Assembly (NCBI GenBank): GCA_036873755.1
Contig: JAVTVY010017271.1
Span: forward strand, 62,001 to 126,000
Direction: 5' to 3'
DNA from: Hanleya hanleyi
Lineage: Eukaryota > Mollusca > Polyplacophora > Lepidopleurida > Hanleyidae
DNA: 64,000 nucleotides
Shown one piece after another: positions 49,201 through 62,947 of the stretch. The translations under genes and the position numbers were made by a program. Numbering within the stretch: the first letter of the stretch is position 1; every line of letters starts with the position of its first letter. The notes below the pieces were generated by a model. That model was not told where the DNA came from. It saw nothing but the letters and a program-made list of their open reading frames with translations, and searched no databases.

Positions 49201-49809
49201 TTCCATGCTGCTTCAAAGATTTCTTCTTTGAAGTAGCAGGAACACAACTGGGCTGGGTGGTGCTTAGTTGGTTCGTCGTGATATAGCTGAAACATTGTTG
49301 AAAGCGACATTAAATTCTATTCACTCACTCCTCACTCCTTGTGTTTTCTCTGTTTTGTGTAGTTTGTTAGAGATAATACTGATAAATCATCCGAATGAAG
49401 TTCAAGAAACAAAAGTGCATCATGGGATGTCTTCCAATTTTAAAGTACTTGACTGGTCAATTCAAATTTTTAAAAAGAAATACAGCCAAGATTTTCATTG
49501 GCCAATGAGAAAATTGGAAGAAAATTCAGCCAATCATATAATTTCTGTACTAGTTCATTACATTTGAATCTGTAATGTATAACTTTATGATCATGATGCA
49601 GATAAACTGTCTAAATTTATGCTAATAATTATTATCTGTGCTAAATCACTTATGTTACTTTATTTCATTTCTTGCAACAGTTGACGTTACCTCCATGGCC
49701 AATGTACAGAATGAAGCCGTTACCATGGCAAAAAGTACGATCAGAACCGGAAGCGGATACCAATCAAACCGTCACACCCAGCAGTCAAAAATCAAAAAAG
49801 AGAAAATGA
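46202..49809 (+). CDS. SPCS1: SPCS1 signal peptidase complex subunit 1 (four exons)
   Basis: The small (12-kDa class) non-catalytic subunit of the ER signal peptidase complex. Coding exons 46202-46258, 48116-48175, 48823-48909 and 49681-49809 join in phase 0 to give 110 aa, the usual family length. The N-terminus is followed by DFDGQKRAERTFQ (family DxxGQKLAExxFQ), a first membrane segment from VIIILFA through VVGFGWGYV, a second from MYIMFAGFALSCL to the family signature LTLPPWPMYR, then a polar Lys-rich cytosolic tail ending SKKRK. Three introns are GT/AG. It starts 220 bp from XRN1 in divergent orientation. Intron 3 carries a dispersed repeat. Confidence 0.95.
46259..48115. other. SPCS1 intron 1
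   Basis: 1.86 kb with no exon or RNA gene seen. A triple tatacctcttga-type word at 47007-47037 is the only repeat noted. Confidence 0.5.
48116..48175 (+). CDS. SPCS1: SPCS1 exon 2
   Basis: Encodes DFDGQKRAERTFQVIIILFA; acceptor TTTCAG, donor GTAAGT. The strongest family match is GQK-AE--FQ. Confidence 0.95.
48823..48909 (+). CDS. SPCS1: SPCS1 exon 3
   Basis: Encodes the loop and second membrane segment, VVGFGWGYVCQQFSQTMYIM and FAGFALSCL; acceptor ATTCAG, donor GTAAGG. Confidence 0.95.
49160..49335 (-). mobile_element. gtgagtgag dispersed repeat, copy 3
   Basis: Inverted relative to 23708-23842: it ends ttgaaagcgacattaaattc and tcactcactcc, and includes gatttcttctttgaagtagc and ctgggctgggtggtgctta. 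The longest copy in the window. Confidence 0.7.
49681..49809 (+). CDS. SPCS1: SPCS1 exon 4
   Basis: Encodes LTLPPWPMYRMKPLPWQKVR and the polar tail to the TGA at 49807-49809; acceptor CAACAG. Confidence 0.95.
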   Translation: MTLPPWPMYRMKPLPWQKVRSEPEADTNQTVTPSSQKSKKRK

Positions 49810-50516
49810 ATTAACTTTTGTAATATATCTGAAAATAAGAGATTGGTAATTTGAAAATTATGGTGTTTCTATCATACATCAACTATCATATATGTAAACT
49901 TAAAATGTCTAAGCTCATGATGATGTCTGAGAATCAAAATTTTGTTCTCTGGCTAGGAGTTGTGGTGAATGAAGTTTTGAACCATAATTATGTCTCTAAT
50001 AGTTTAGACACTTCAGACCAGGTTTCAACTTACTAGAAAATACAAAGTCACGGATATTCCTTGGTGATGTATGAAAGAACCTCTGAGAAGAATTTGACAA
50101 TTTGAGATGCATGTATGCAAAACTTAGGTATAAGCTTTTATTGCATTAAGAAGTGATTGAATTATCGGAAATCTTACTGCATACATTTATCAGAGAATTG
50201 TCATCCAAACTTTTTACTCCATATACATCCAGCTCAGCTCTTGTCTAGTGTGTTGATAAGTCGAGAGCAGTCAACTCGACATCTTCATCAACTGAAATCT
50301 ATTTACTGGCATTGTGCACATTTGTTTGTTTTTTCGCACATGTGTTTGGGTCCTTTTAGTCTGTTTGGCATTTTGTCCTCTTCAAAGTCAATCTGTAGTT
50401 TGTGTGATTTCACCCTAGTCCACACAAAACAGGCTTCTAAATTTGAAACAGGACCTCATTTCTTTCATCACTAAAGCATCTGCTTTTACAATTATTTTTG
50501 TGCATTTGTCAATAAA
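49810..50516 (+). other. SPCS1 3' untranslated region candidate
   Basis: The first clear AATAAA on the plus strand after the stop is at 50511-50516. A 0.7-kb 3'UTR is plausible; the end cannot be proven from sequence. Confidence 0.45.
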
Positions 50517-53500
50517 CACATGTAAAATATGAAATCAAACATGTTTTTATGTTATATTTGTCATAATCAGTGTGGAACATGGCAAAGTTTGGCAACTGTT
50601 GTGGATTTATAGTCACCTGAATTTTCAGTTTGATTTGAGCATTACATAGTTGTCTCCCTTAGTGTGACTGGAAATTATTCAAATGCAGGAGTTATTGCCC
50701 CTGATGTGACTGCATATGCTGGTTGGCTTGCCCCCCGGAAATTCTGAAAAGACTGGGTTTACTGTGGATGTCAACAGAAATCTACATCAAAATTCAGAAC
50801 CAAATTAGGCACTGCATAGATGCATTATTGACCGGAGAAAAAGATGTCCAGAACTATTCCATCTGAAATTAATTTGGCTCATTCAACTTCCCTTTGTAAT
50901 CTTGGAGATGAGCTTTTGAAAAATATTTAATTGACTGGGAACATTAATCTCACAACAGAAAGATAATTGTCAGTTGAATGAGATAAGAACAACAAAGATA
51001 CTTCAAATTAGCACTGAAAAAGCTTTATATTTTCATAATATTTGGACATTCCGACAAAACGTTCCAATCTAGTCTCGATAATATACATGATAGCACACGT
51101 GCATTGGCGAACAGTTCATGAGAAATTACCATAACAAAATGTATATATGGAAGCATAATGGTCTACTCCAAACATGGCAACACATGATTAAAATATACAA
51201 ACATTAAAATCTGAACTTGTCTTGGACATTGTGATAACTACGTTGGTAAAATATTTCAACTGTTTTACGAGTTATGGCTCTGTAACATGGTCATCTTCTG
51301 GCCATCTTTGAAGCATGTAATCTCAAGCATTCGCTTGGTTCCAGGGATGGAAAGATTAACAAACGCAAAATCTCATACATAGCTATATGTATTAATACTC
51401 CTGTTTGACAGGCATAATTTTAAATGCAAACAACATCGTATTAAAAAGCAAAATTTGCTGAAAAAAAAATACAAAAAAACATACAAACATCTGGACTTAA
51501 TAAAATATTTAATATGTATCCAATGTATTTTGGAGGGTTTGAGTTAAATGCCCAACTTCTGAAATGTCTGATTTCTCTATGTGAACGAATCTTACCCTCA
51601 TATTAGTAATCAGTGTTTGATATTGCATTGAATTGGAGAAATGGGTAAGTACAACCAACCCTACAAAAATATGTCAAACTTGGCTTCAATACTCATTTTT
51701 ATGAGAAATTGATCTGTAATAGCTCTACAAATATTAACAAACAAAAAATTGATATATCTAATGAGATGTACAGTATTTTGACATTATAACAGCATATAGA
51801 ATATTATGAGAACAATTAGCGCTGGACTTTAAAAACATAATGAAATAACAGACAAATATGGAGCAAAGAGCAACACTTTACATATACGAATGATGATAGT
51901 ATCAAGATACATCAATTAGCATAAAATAATGAACATTTTAGTAATGTGTATGGCACGTATCAAAATGATTAAATAATGAATGGAATACATGATAGATCTA
52001 CAAAACTATTCAGCAATGTATATGTTATGTACATATGGCACAAATCGAAAAAAAAAATGTACAAATATATGGCACAAATCGACAATGAAACCAGAACAAA
52101 AATCAAACAGTTAAATGCTGATGAAATTTGAAATGAAATGTAGGGACAGTTGAGAACTATTTTTTCACACTGGAAGCATGGATAATGGGCGAATTTCATT
52201 GGCCACAGGAGATGCAATGTAGAAACAAACTTGATTAATGCAATATATATTGTAAACCATGGACAGTTCTATTACTCATCCCTCAACACATCCTACTCAC
52301 ATTAGCTCGCAAAGTTTGTTTGATTTCAGCGGTCGGCTATGTTAATGAATTATTTTATTGGATGTCGTATCTGGACTAGCTCATTAGATGAAAGTTCACC
52401 GTCCACATGCGCTGAATGTGACACTTCTGCAATTTTTTTCTGTTGCTCCCGGCCTACATATGCAAGATCTCCTGCACTGAAAGCACAACAGCCTCAAACT
52501 GTGATAGCCGATGTGTGTTTATGTATCCGAGTAGAATAATATTGAGAAGTTTGGTGTGAGAGTCCTCAAAACTACATACATATCAAATATATTTCATATT
52601 GTCACTAAGTTACTCTTCAGCAAAGCATACATATTCCAACAAAAATAGCCTGCATACAAAGACAGATCAGCTAGCTGGAAATTCGCTAAAATTCATTTAG
52701 CCAGGTGTCGGTGAATACGGACACCTGGCTAAACCAACCAACATCTAAATACCGATACTATCCATGATCGCAATAATTAAATTTGGAGTATTTTGAACAT
52801 TGATAAAACAGAACCTCTCAAAACTACCATTATAATCGGGTCTCAAGCATGGTCAGTGTAGACAGGTTTCACTTTATAACTGAATATCAGATTTTAACAT
52901 GATTGATGGAATATGCCACAAAGATCCTGGTAAACTGTTGGGTCTTTTCTACAGCACCAGTACTATTCAATACAACTTTCTTGACAGGGTATTGTTCTTA
53001 TGAAGTTAAGTTGTTAACTCTGAAATCAAGAGGAGGGGAAAGATATGTATATATATTTCAATGTACCCTCGCAAATCCTCAGGTGATATACCCAGTTCTT
53101 AACAGAAAACAAACAACAGACAAAACGGTTTGATAACGGATATAAAATACATACATAATTCACCTATGTCTTTAGAAGACGGAGATCTCGGATCTCTAGA
53201 AGGATCTGAAAATATGTCTACATGTATATTCTGTCGCTGTTTTATTACCTGTGGTATATTAGGGAAGGTGTTGAGAGAATAGGACGGCAAGAACAAGACA
53301 AAATGATGGCCTACAAAAACTTGGAACCAAATGAAGTCCTGAATATTGCTCTGATCAGTTTGGCCAAGTCATGTGACCATCACCATTGGTTTTAAAATTG
53401 TGGTAATCTCGGCATAACTACATGGTAGTAACACAGCTTATTCCAGTACTGGTACACTTTCAGTGTTCCGTCAGATGAAAGATACATATACTGCAGTATA

Positions 53501-56500
53501 AACCAACAAATTCTATTCATGTATTCAAGCTTATAACAGCAGATTCCTTTTGCGTGGATTAGACAGATGAATGTTCAGACAATTGGGTCATTGTATTCTA
53601 GAAATGGTATAAGGGAGGATCTGTTTTAGTATTATATGGTAATCTTTGTAATAATATGTCTCTCAATTAAATTTGAAAAACCGTAACTTTTTTCACCTCG
53701 GTTACAAATAATTTGAATACGTAAATTTCCCAGTAAGTAAATATTACAGGCGGTGCATGGAAAAAAAGGCATAATTTACTCTGTTGAAAAATAGTAAAAA
53801 TGCTATATACAGGGGCCCCGAGTCTCTGAAATGGCCAACTACTGAGTTGCATACTACAAGGACAGCACCCTAAACATTGTATATGACAGATTCTTGGAAT
53901 CACAAGATGGTATAATCATGGTAACTGGAGACTCCTTGAAGGATCCCTTGACATAGCTTACATATTATGGCTGTGATCAAGTCTTTGCATGTTGATGTTT
54001 GGATGAGATTGAGTATCCAGTGTAAATATCCAGGCATATAAATAAATAAATAATATACAGTGAGGGCATGGCCAGGGATGTCAAAGTGGCTAATTGGTGA
54101 GAATAATATCTCTTATGATTACATGAACAAGAATGAGTGAACCCGTGTATGATAATTAAGGACAATAGGTAATATCATTAGTCTATTACAGAGAGAAGTA
54201 GGACAGATGAACATTGTCTAATATTAACTCTATTCCGCTGAATCTTACCCTGATGGTCCTGCAGCAATATTATACATTTGTGTATGTACGAGCATTCAAA
54301 ACTCTTGGGTGAGTGAGTGATTTAATATGATTTAACGTTGCCTTACAACACTATTTCAGTCATATATCATGACATTTGGTTCCTATTCATTTTCACACCC
54401 GGAAACCACACAGGTAGGGTCCTATTCCTTTTCACACCCAGGACCCCACGGGTGCCCCAGTAAGTCGCGTCTTAAGACAAGCTCTCTGAAAGACTGAGGC
54501 CGTTTCTTACTATGACCTCGAGTGTGCAAGACGACACCCCAGGTCAATTCCCGGGAGCCTCACGGAGCCAAAACTCTTGGGATCTCTCGCAGATATTTCT
54601 CAAAGGACATGGACTCAATATTGGACTATATATTCAGTACGGTACTTTTGTATAAACAATGTCTACTCTGACTACAGGCAGAGTTAACAGCTGGGTACCA
54701 GAGGGACTTTCACGATAGGGTCTATCATACTTCTCTCTTCAACAGACTTATGGTCATAGTCATATGCATACAATGGGTGATACTGTTAATTACATGAAGG
54801 TAACATGTAAAACATTAAATGACATACCACCAAGTGATTGATACTGATATTCAATATAGGTCATAATTAACCTACATATGGGTGATATGGACAGTCGGTA
54901 TAGTCATTCCACTCGAAGCAAAATTTTGTGAATTTCCGAGGTACATATAATGATGATTCCAGAAATCTAGCCTATTTCCCATGGAGCCATTCTATGATGG
55001 AATGGAAGTATTTATTGGTGTATTTATTGCATCAGTAAATCCAGTTGTCTGTGCTGTCTAGAGAGCGGTGATTATAATTATTCTAGTATGGCTTAAAGGA
55101 TGTGTGCATAGGGTTTGGCATGCTCGTTGTGGAAAGGAGTTTTTAGATTTCTCAAAAAGAATCGAAAGAAAAAATTGTGTTTCTTCAACTTCCATACCTC
55201 AGTAAATGAATGATACGGACTTATATCAAATGAGTGGGATAAATGGAAATCTTGTGGGTATCTTTTTGTATGAAAATGGATCAATGTTAAATGGTAATGT
55301 AAAAGGACAATTGTGGAAACCTTGGCACTATAATCTAGAGTTGTATTAGCTATTGTAACCTGTAAAACACCACTTGCTCTAAACACATACATGGGGTCAT
55401 CAAGAATAATTAACAGAAACTCTGAACTTTTCCAAGTCAGTTAAACGTAATTGAAAGCTCCAGCATGTTGGATTCCTCAATATAACATCTTGACAACAAG
55501 AAGCTCTAATAATTTGTGATAATAAGTAGCACAAAATAGTCATAACAGTTGGTATAACTATAAGATTAAAGAATGATGGTAATTCTATTTAGGTGATCAT
55601 CTATGAAGTATCACCACCGTGATCCCCTTTAATAATTCAGTCCCCTATCATAATTCAATCACTCCCCCAATTCAATCAGCTGCTCTAATAAATTTGATCA
55701 CCCTCTAATCATTGAAATAATGAATAAATAATGCATTATCTGCACGATTTTGAACCATTTTGTCAACTTTCTGTTAACTGGGAAAAATGTCTACAAAATG
55801 ATAATTGATATTGAATATCTCACTATCGATAGACATTTACTGATGCCTATTGCTGAACTTTTTCAAACATTTATATAAATGTTTCAGTAATCCTCCGCCA
55901 TCAGCAGACCTCTGAAGTTATAGTTTTGCCAAGGCATGAGATCTGATTTTGCATTTTCTTGTAGATTTGAAGAGTGATCAAATTTAAAGGATACACTGGA
56001 TCAGAATTTGACCCAAAAATGATCTGAATTTGACCCCAAAATGTTAGAGGGAATGATTTATTAGAATATTCAATGTTCCTGCAGTTCATAATGAAAATAA
56101 CAGTCCAGTGATTGTGGCCTACAACCAACAGGGGGTTGTGATGGAGAAGTGGGAGGAGGAGTCATGTTGAAGGAGGGGGGGTTACTTTACAGATGACCCC
56201 TATACCAAGAAGTAACATTTCTCAAATACTTTTATATGATTATCAAAAGCACTAAAAGTTATTATCTAACCCAATATGAAACTATATCACAACTGGACTA
56301 ATACATACTATCACATGCCCACTAAATATCTATACAAAATACTTGTAACTACACCTAAACATGATACATGAATTAAAATTGATTTTGGGCGGACAAAACT
56401 GAAGCAATCCTCTACATGGTACAGGCTGCCACAACAATGGCGAATAAAATTCTGACTGTGAGCAAATCTATTTACAACGTAGCCAAAGCATTATAATTCT

Positions 56501-57470
56501 GCCTACCACTTGATAGCTATATATGTATATACATGTAGTAAACAATCAAAGCACTTGACCTGCTACAGAACATTTTGTATAAGCACAAAATACACTAGCA
56601 CTGCAGTGTCTAGTTACATAAAACACCAACGTTTTATCAACACACACACACATGACACAAGAGTACATACCACATAGTACAGCAAGAAAGTCAAATGTCC
56701 ATCCAGTGCAGTGATGAGTCTCTTGCATTTAAGACATTATTCTTCTGTTGACCTGTTGCAGAACCATGCATGTGTTATCTACTGATTAGGTGAGTGAAAA
56801 TACTTTGTGTTGTAAATGATATCAAATGCTGTGGTTGCCTGTTGAACAGCACAATGTACAAATGCTACAATTAATAGTTTGCACACCTTTTCACATTGTA
56901 CCCTTTGTCACAATGTTCTTTGTCTTTGTACACTGTATCCTGCAACTGTCACAATGGTCCTTGTACATTGTATCCAGTAACTGTCAGTGTTCTTTGTCTT
57001 TGTACACTGTATCCTGTAATATCTAACTCAGATACATGTCCATTTTTACTACCCTTTGCCAATATAAACTATGTACAGCTCAGTTGAAGTTTCTCACTCA
57101 GAAACAGTCCAGTCTACATACACTAACAGACAATGTGTATGTTTGAATTTACGTTCAGTTCTTCATAGCAATTTAGCTATTCCTGTAATTTATATCCTAC
57201 TTAATTTATATCTGGTCTTTTCTGTAAATGTACATGGTTCAATTGGTACTTGACAAAATTCAATGCTACCTACATGTAGTAGACTCTTAGCTATGTTCAG
57301 CCATAATTTACACTGTATCAACACTCACCTCACTAACACAGTGACTGTTGTATCACCACATTTTGCTTACTTCTGCATATGATGATATTACTGGCATAAT
57401 TATAGCAATCTGGTCAATCAATAGCATATAACAGCTAGTACTCTGATTGTATCCAGTATTCTATAGGTAG
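50517..57470. other. Intergenic / possible 3'UTR, no coding exon seen
   Basis: AT-rich. It contains a partial MITE of the gtaatccctct family (55620-55745), a dispersed-repeat copy (54303-54400, followed by GC-richer sequence to 54570) and a short ~56-bp duplication of tgtacactgtatcctg words (56925-57030). A very long 3'UTR of the zinc-finger gene cannot be excluded. Confidence 0.45.
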
Positions 57471-57474
57471 CAGG

Positions 57475-58410
57475 ATAGCTAGCATTCTCAGAGTATCCGG
57501 TATTCTGTGGTTGACAGAGCTAGCACTTTCGTTGTATACAGTGTATTGGTGGTATGTCAGCAGCCAGAATTCTCAGTGCAGCAAGTAGTATCTCCATAAC
57601 ATCATATCTAGCACCCTCATAGTATCCAGTATTCTAACTGTATCATGCTAGTAAAAACTCATTGTACAAGTTCTATCTGGTACCGGTGTTCTATCAGTGT
57701 TATGATAGCTAGTATTTCTATTACATCATGTAGTCTGTTGTTTGCCATGGTACATAGCGCTCTCCGTATCCAGTGTTATTGGTGACAGCTAGCACTGTCA
57801 CTGTATTTCTTTGGTGGTATGACAGCTAGCACTCTCATTGTATTCCGTATACCTTTGGTGGTATGACCACTAGCACTCTCATTGTATTCTGTATTCTCTT
57901 GGTGATATGACAGCTACATGTAGCACTCTCATTGTATTCTGTATTCCTTTGGTGGTATGACAGCTAGCACTCTCATTGTATTCTGTATACCTTTGGTGGT
58001 ATGACCACTAACACTCTCATTGTATTCTGTATTCTCTTGGTGGTATGACAGCTACATGTAGCACTCTCATTGTATTCTGTATTCCTTTGGTGGTATGACA
58101 GCTAGCACTCTCATTGTATTCTGTATACCTTTGGTGGTATGACCACTAACACTCTCATTGTATTCTGTATACCTTTGGTGGTATGACCACTAACACTCTC
58201 ATTGTATTCTGTATTCTCTTGGTGGTATGACAGCTACATGTAACACTCTCATTGTATTCTGTATCCTTTTGGCAGCAGGACAGCTGGAAACTCTTGGTTG
58301 CTATGGTACATAGCATTCTCTCTATATCCTGTGTTATTGGTGACAGATAGCACTCTAATTGTGTTCTGTATTCCTTTGGTAGCACAACAGCTAGTACACT
58401 CATTGTATCC
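57475..58410. repeat. Minisatellite, ggtggtatgacagctagcac unit
   Basis: Units of ~46-52 bp with actctcattgtattctgtat and ggtggtatgaccactaacac or gacagctacatgtagcac variants. Regular between 57770 and 58270, degenerate on both sides. Alternation of variants gives a higher-order period. Confidence 0.9.
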
Positions 58411-59648
58411 CATACATGTAGTTCACAACTGACACTTGATAGTAGGATATCCATCAATTTAATGTCCAGGTCATGTCTTTGTTCCACATTATTTGTTGGA
58501 ATGATTGTATCAGACAGTATATGGTACCAGGTTGCATGTAGATATTGCTCCTTTTAGAAGGCTAATAAAATAGAAAACTGACACGGTTTCTGTTGTTTAT
58601 ATACACACTGTACCTTGTTCTTCAGGAACAGACCTATTCCCATTGTAATTCTGACCAGCGTTACAAAGATCTGGGATTGTCTAAGTCAGTGGATTTTCTT
58701 AGAAAATGCTTAGCTGGACATTCTCCCTGTGGCATTCACAAGCCAATAGCTTTGGTCAAATTGATTTTGAATATTCAAATCAACCAATCAAATGTCATAC
58801 AGAGAAAAATATCCCATGATACACTGATGTTTTTGACACTGTCCAATCTATCATCAGATCAAACTCCTCCCATCTTACATCTTATTATTCAAGCTCTCAC
58901 ACCGTCCATTCCTTTAAGGACAGCAATATCTTTGATATTTTTCTCACTGTTAAGTCCACTAACGGTACATGTATATCGTGAAGTAACTGAATAAAACTAT
59001 TACTCACAAAGTATCCATGATCTTTAGCCAGAATATCCAAAAATACATATAACTAATTTTATATCTGAAGTCTTCATGTCCATATTTTGAATATTTGCCT
59101 CAGATAATTGCCATGTTGCCCTTTTCAAGGGAAGCAACTTTTGATGCTGCAATGGCAATGCATAGAGACTGCAAGTGAAACCATCTACACACTTTAATAT
59201 TTGATATTGAGGCTCCACATTGAAGGCGGATCTTCTCTGCTATAATTTGTACATTTATCGCTACATTCAGAGGTTTAGACTGTCTCTCTGACAGAATGAA
59301 TTAGGAGACTGAGGATTCTTTCAGGTTTCCATGTTTGAACAAATGTTCACCTTCTCCATTCAATAAAACTGAGGATTATCTCCCTTCGATGCCTTGTCAA
59401 CCAAAATATGAAGGAAGAATACCTTGTATGAAATATGAGAACATTTTGCATACAAGACACAGGCATATCAATCGAGCTAAACAGTATGACATTGTTCAGG
59501 AATTTCCAAGAAAACAATTTTATAGAAGATCTAATTATATTCAGGCGACACTCTTCAAAGATTCTATTTGTGTTACACAGAAGTTAAAATTTTCAGTAAA
59601 CTTGCTGTCTTTATCTCCCGTTAATTTGATATCGGAGAACGAAAAGAG

Positions 59649-59933
59649 GTAATCCCCCTAATAATACAATCCCCCTATCAAAATTCAATCACCCCCAATT
59701 TCGGGAACAAAATTCAATGAGTGGTTCTAATAAATTTGATCACCCTCTAATATCAGACAAATAATGAAAGAGAATTAAGGTTTAACGTCGCATTCAGCAA
59801 TATTTCAGCTATTTAGAGAATGATGAAGAAATACTGGATGAATCGATATGCCTGATTTTGGACCATTCTGTCAACTTCCTGTTCTAATAAATTTGATCAC
59901 TCCCAGATTTTATGGTGGGAAATTTCACTGTAT
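59649..59933. mobile_element. MITE gtaatccctct, copy 3, with nested insertion
   Basis: gtaatccccctaataatac at the left and ccagattttatggtggga near the right match the copy at 3569-3803. Bases ~59768-59818 (aggtttaacgtcgcattcag...) are a fragment of the gtgagtgag repeat inserted in the middle. The right terminal repeat is lost. Confidence 0.7.
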
Positions 59934-61464
59934 AGGATATCGTCCCTTTCCTTCTCCGCCAAATCTTTTCTACTATAGTTAGATTTAAGGCTCTTAAGAT
60001 TGCAGATAATAAATTGTAACACTCACAAATGGTCAATTTGTGCAACCTGGAACAAGATTTCAAACGGAACTAGATCAACAGATCGGATGGCTAGTTATAA
60101 GCAACTTAAAAATAGTGTGTGGAATCACAAGGAGTGGACAAGACATGATAAAAGAATTTTTGGCATCATGAAAACTGCTCGAAGAGGAACACCCACACGA
60201 GGGTTATGAGAACGACTGATTTCGGCTAATTGGGCCACCCCTCTAAATGAAGTTCAATGAACTGAATCAAATTAAATTTAATTAAGTTAAAACAATCACT
60301 TCTTTTCAAATTATTCAGATCTCAGATTTCATCGTGCTTTAAGTTTCCATGGACATTATGTGAAAGGTTATCATCGTCAAAATGTTTTAAGCTCACTTTA
60401 GATTGTGACTACATGTATATGTGTCATAAAATTGCTTGTAAACACAGAATCTACTGAGAAATGTCACAAAAATATAGATAAAGGTTTTATCCATAAAATA
60501 GTCTCCATTTACTTCCCTGGATTCTCAAATACCACTCAAGGAGTCGGAAATTGCTGGTTAAAGAGATCTGAAACATTTGAAAGATATGGGAACAATTTGG
60601 AGTAATTTACATCATGCAATACTTATACATGTACAATGTATATAATCAGAATGCAAATGCAATTTTAAAGATTCAGAATAAAATCAATGTTATCCGTTCC
60701 CTATCATTTCATACAACAACAAAGCAATAACAATAACACTAGCAAACAAAGAAAAGCATTCTTTGTAGAGGCAGTAAAATCTGATGCAGTATTATGCAAA
60801 ATATACAGGGCAGTAAATGCTGTAAAAATACAAAAATAAATCAAGCATCCTTAATTATGTAAAAGACTTTCCTATAAAGGCAACATAGAAAATATATATA
60901 TGTATAATAGCACAAATAAGAGCAGCTTATCTTAGGGAGTTAATGTTTTAACAAAGCTTAATGTGAGTAGCATGATAGAATTTAACTTATATATATATAC
61001 ATACATAGGCAAATAAACATAAAAATATTAAAATGTGGTGAAATGCTTAACAAGGACTCCACATGAGAAATCAGATGAACATTCACTATCATATACATAA
61101 AAAATGCACGGCTAACTAGCTACCGTAAAGCGAACAAGATGTTAAACAGTCTGATTTTAACAAGACCTAAATGTCGCTCCACTAATGGATCAGAGGACAT
61201 CCACAGAAGAGTCATGTCCTGTGACCTCTGGTAAGTGACCATTCAAAGAGCTGCTGCAAGGCAGAGAGAACGCAGACAAGATCTGCCAACCAGCATTTTT
61301 AAATGTCATGATCATCTCAATATCATCAGTGTCATGTTTGTGTTGATTGGTTGGCAAGATCGATCGCTATGCTATTTCTAAGTTCAACTGGAGTTTAGCA
61401 GACCTATTAGCAGAGTGACATTCGGGTCGTATGTGAATCAGATCACTGAATATTGCTATCATGG
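59934..61464. other. Probable 3'UTR of the zinc-finger gene
   Basis: Follows the stop codon at 61467-61465 on the minus strand. AT-rich, with (ta)n near 60890 and 60990; no exon, no RNA gene seen. The UTR extent is not determinable. Confidence 0.4.
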
Positions 61465-62208
61465 TCAGTGTCCACCTAGTGGGAACTGTAATGATGGGGG
61501 GAGAGAACCCGCACTCTGATGATGAGCTGCTCGGATCATGTGATTGGCCAATGCGTTGAGATCAGTGTTTGTGGGAATCGCAATGGTGTTGTGAAGATGT
61601 GGGGTGAAATGGCCCGTTCCCAAGTATGGCCGATACGCGGCCGTCGGCATAGCCAATTCACCAGAGAGCCCAGGAGATGGGGTGATATGCTGACGGAGAT
61701 TTGCCAAGTGAGAGGGCATCAAGTGGCCATTGCCCACCAGTGGGGACATTGTTTGCCGGTCTTCATGGGGCGAGTTTCGACTGTCTAGACTCGGGTGATG
61801 GTGGTGTGACTGTGACTGACTGCTTGGTGTGTAGCTACGATCCATGTCGCCTAGACTCTCCCTTGACATGGGGCGGGATGTCATGATGTTTTTGCTGTAG
61901 TTAAGAGCTGACTCGGAGGCCAGTGTCCGCGCCTGTGTGGCAGCCATATTGTGACCCCCGAGAGGGGAAAGCAAACCATGTGTCTGTTCGTCCAGATTAT
62001 TACCATGCTCATTGTCCTTTGGTGTGCCCCCTAAATGGACGTGTAGTTGGTGATCGGGATAGTACCCCATTCCATTGCTATCTGGAAGACTGGATAACAT
62101 GGGCACCATTGTGGGACGATCACACATTTCAACCTTTTTCTTTCTCGGCTTTCTAGGTTTCGTCATTTGAATTGGTCTCTGTTCCAATGGTTTTATATGA
62201 ATATGCAT
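61465..62208 (-). CDS. Zinc-finger gene, terminal coding exon
   Basis: Acceptor TTTCAG before ATGCATATTC. 247 codons plus stop TGA at 61467-61465. Low-complexity runs include QSQSHHHH. The tail has no recognised domain. Confidence 0.88.
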   Translation of the reverse strand: MHIHIKPLEQRPIQMTKPRKPRKKKVEMCDRPTMVPMLSSLPDSNGMGYYPDHQLHVHLGGTPKDNEHGNNLDEQTHGLLSPLGGHNMAATQARTLASESALNYSKNIMTSRPMSRESLGDMDRSYTPSSQSQSHHHHPSLDSRNSPHEDRQTMSPLVGNGHLMPSHLANLRQHITPSPGLSGELAMPTAAYRPYLGTGHFTPHLHNTIAIPTNTDLNALANHMIRAAHHQSAGSLPPSLQFPLGGH

Positions 62209-62947
62209 CTGAAATATTAAGTAAATTCCAAGATTAATCCACTGATATTGTTTTTGAAAAGAAGACATGTATAATATAAATGCAGATTTATTCAACAGAC
62301 TAACACATTTATTTTTCTCACGTGGGAATTAACACAGCCAGTCTAAAGTACAGCGCAATCCATTTCCTTTTTACCCTGAAAGGAAAGTCAATCACAGATT
62401 TGATAACAAGAGTGGCTTAATAACCTACAAATATCCGCTCGACATCTTTTTGAGTTTTTCTAGTTCAAAGGATTTCATACCTTTAGTATGGGTTTTATCC
62501 CAGTGAGGTATGGTCGAAGAGTCAAAATTAACATATTACCTACTGAAAAAATTTTGATTGCTCTTTACATATATGTACACAACAAAATACATGACTGCAA
62601 CTGATAGTTGTCCTGTGACGTTATGTAAAGGCCTTGGGAAATCTGTCAAGGTTTAAATCTGGAGATACTGATATGGAAGCACTTTGTCAGAGATGGAATA
62701 TGTAGATCATTCTGTTATCGGGATATTGCAGACTTTGCACACGTGGTATGCACAGTTCATACCTTCATGGTGTGGTTTTTAAGAGCGCTGTCGGTGGAGT
62801 AACCTCGATGACATATACCACACTTGTGGGGACGATTTGCCTCTTTCTGCACCTGCGTGTCATGGTTACGTAGATGGTGCTGCAGATTGGAGAGTTGAGC
62901 GAATGCCCTCTCACACCCTTCCATTGTGCACTTGTAGGGCTTCTCAC
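61465..62947 (-). CDS. C2H2 zinc-finger transcription factor, last two coding exons
   Basis: Exon 62763-62947 and terminal exon 61465-62208 join across an AAG/ATG border. The first encodes a finger C-x4-C-x12-H-x3-H (CTMEGCERAFAQLSNLQHHL) and most of a second, C-x2-C-x12-H-x4-H (CGICHRGYSTDSALKNH), whose last His is in the terminal exon. The TGEKP-like linker is GEKPYKC. The terminal exon adds a basic stretch PRKPRKKKVEM (a likely nuclear signal) and a ~230-aa His/Ser/Pro-rich tail ending PLGGH. More fingers should lie right of the window. The FAQLSNLQHH finger recalls the rotund/squeeze/lin-29/ZNF362-384 group, but I do not assign a name. Confidence 0.85.
62763..62947 (-). CDS. Zinc-finger gene, penultimate coding exon
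   Basis: Acceptor TTTTAG, donor GTATGA. Contains one whole and one almost whole C2H2 finger. Confidence 0.88.

Noticed and set aside
61519..62156. Plus-strand frames opposite the zinc-finger terminal exon
   Set aside because: Antisense shadows of a coding exon with clear splice site and stop on the other strand.
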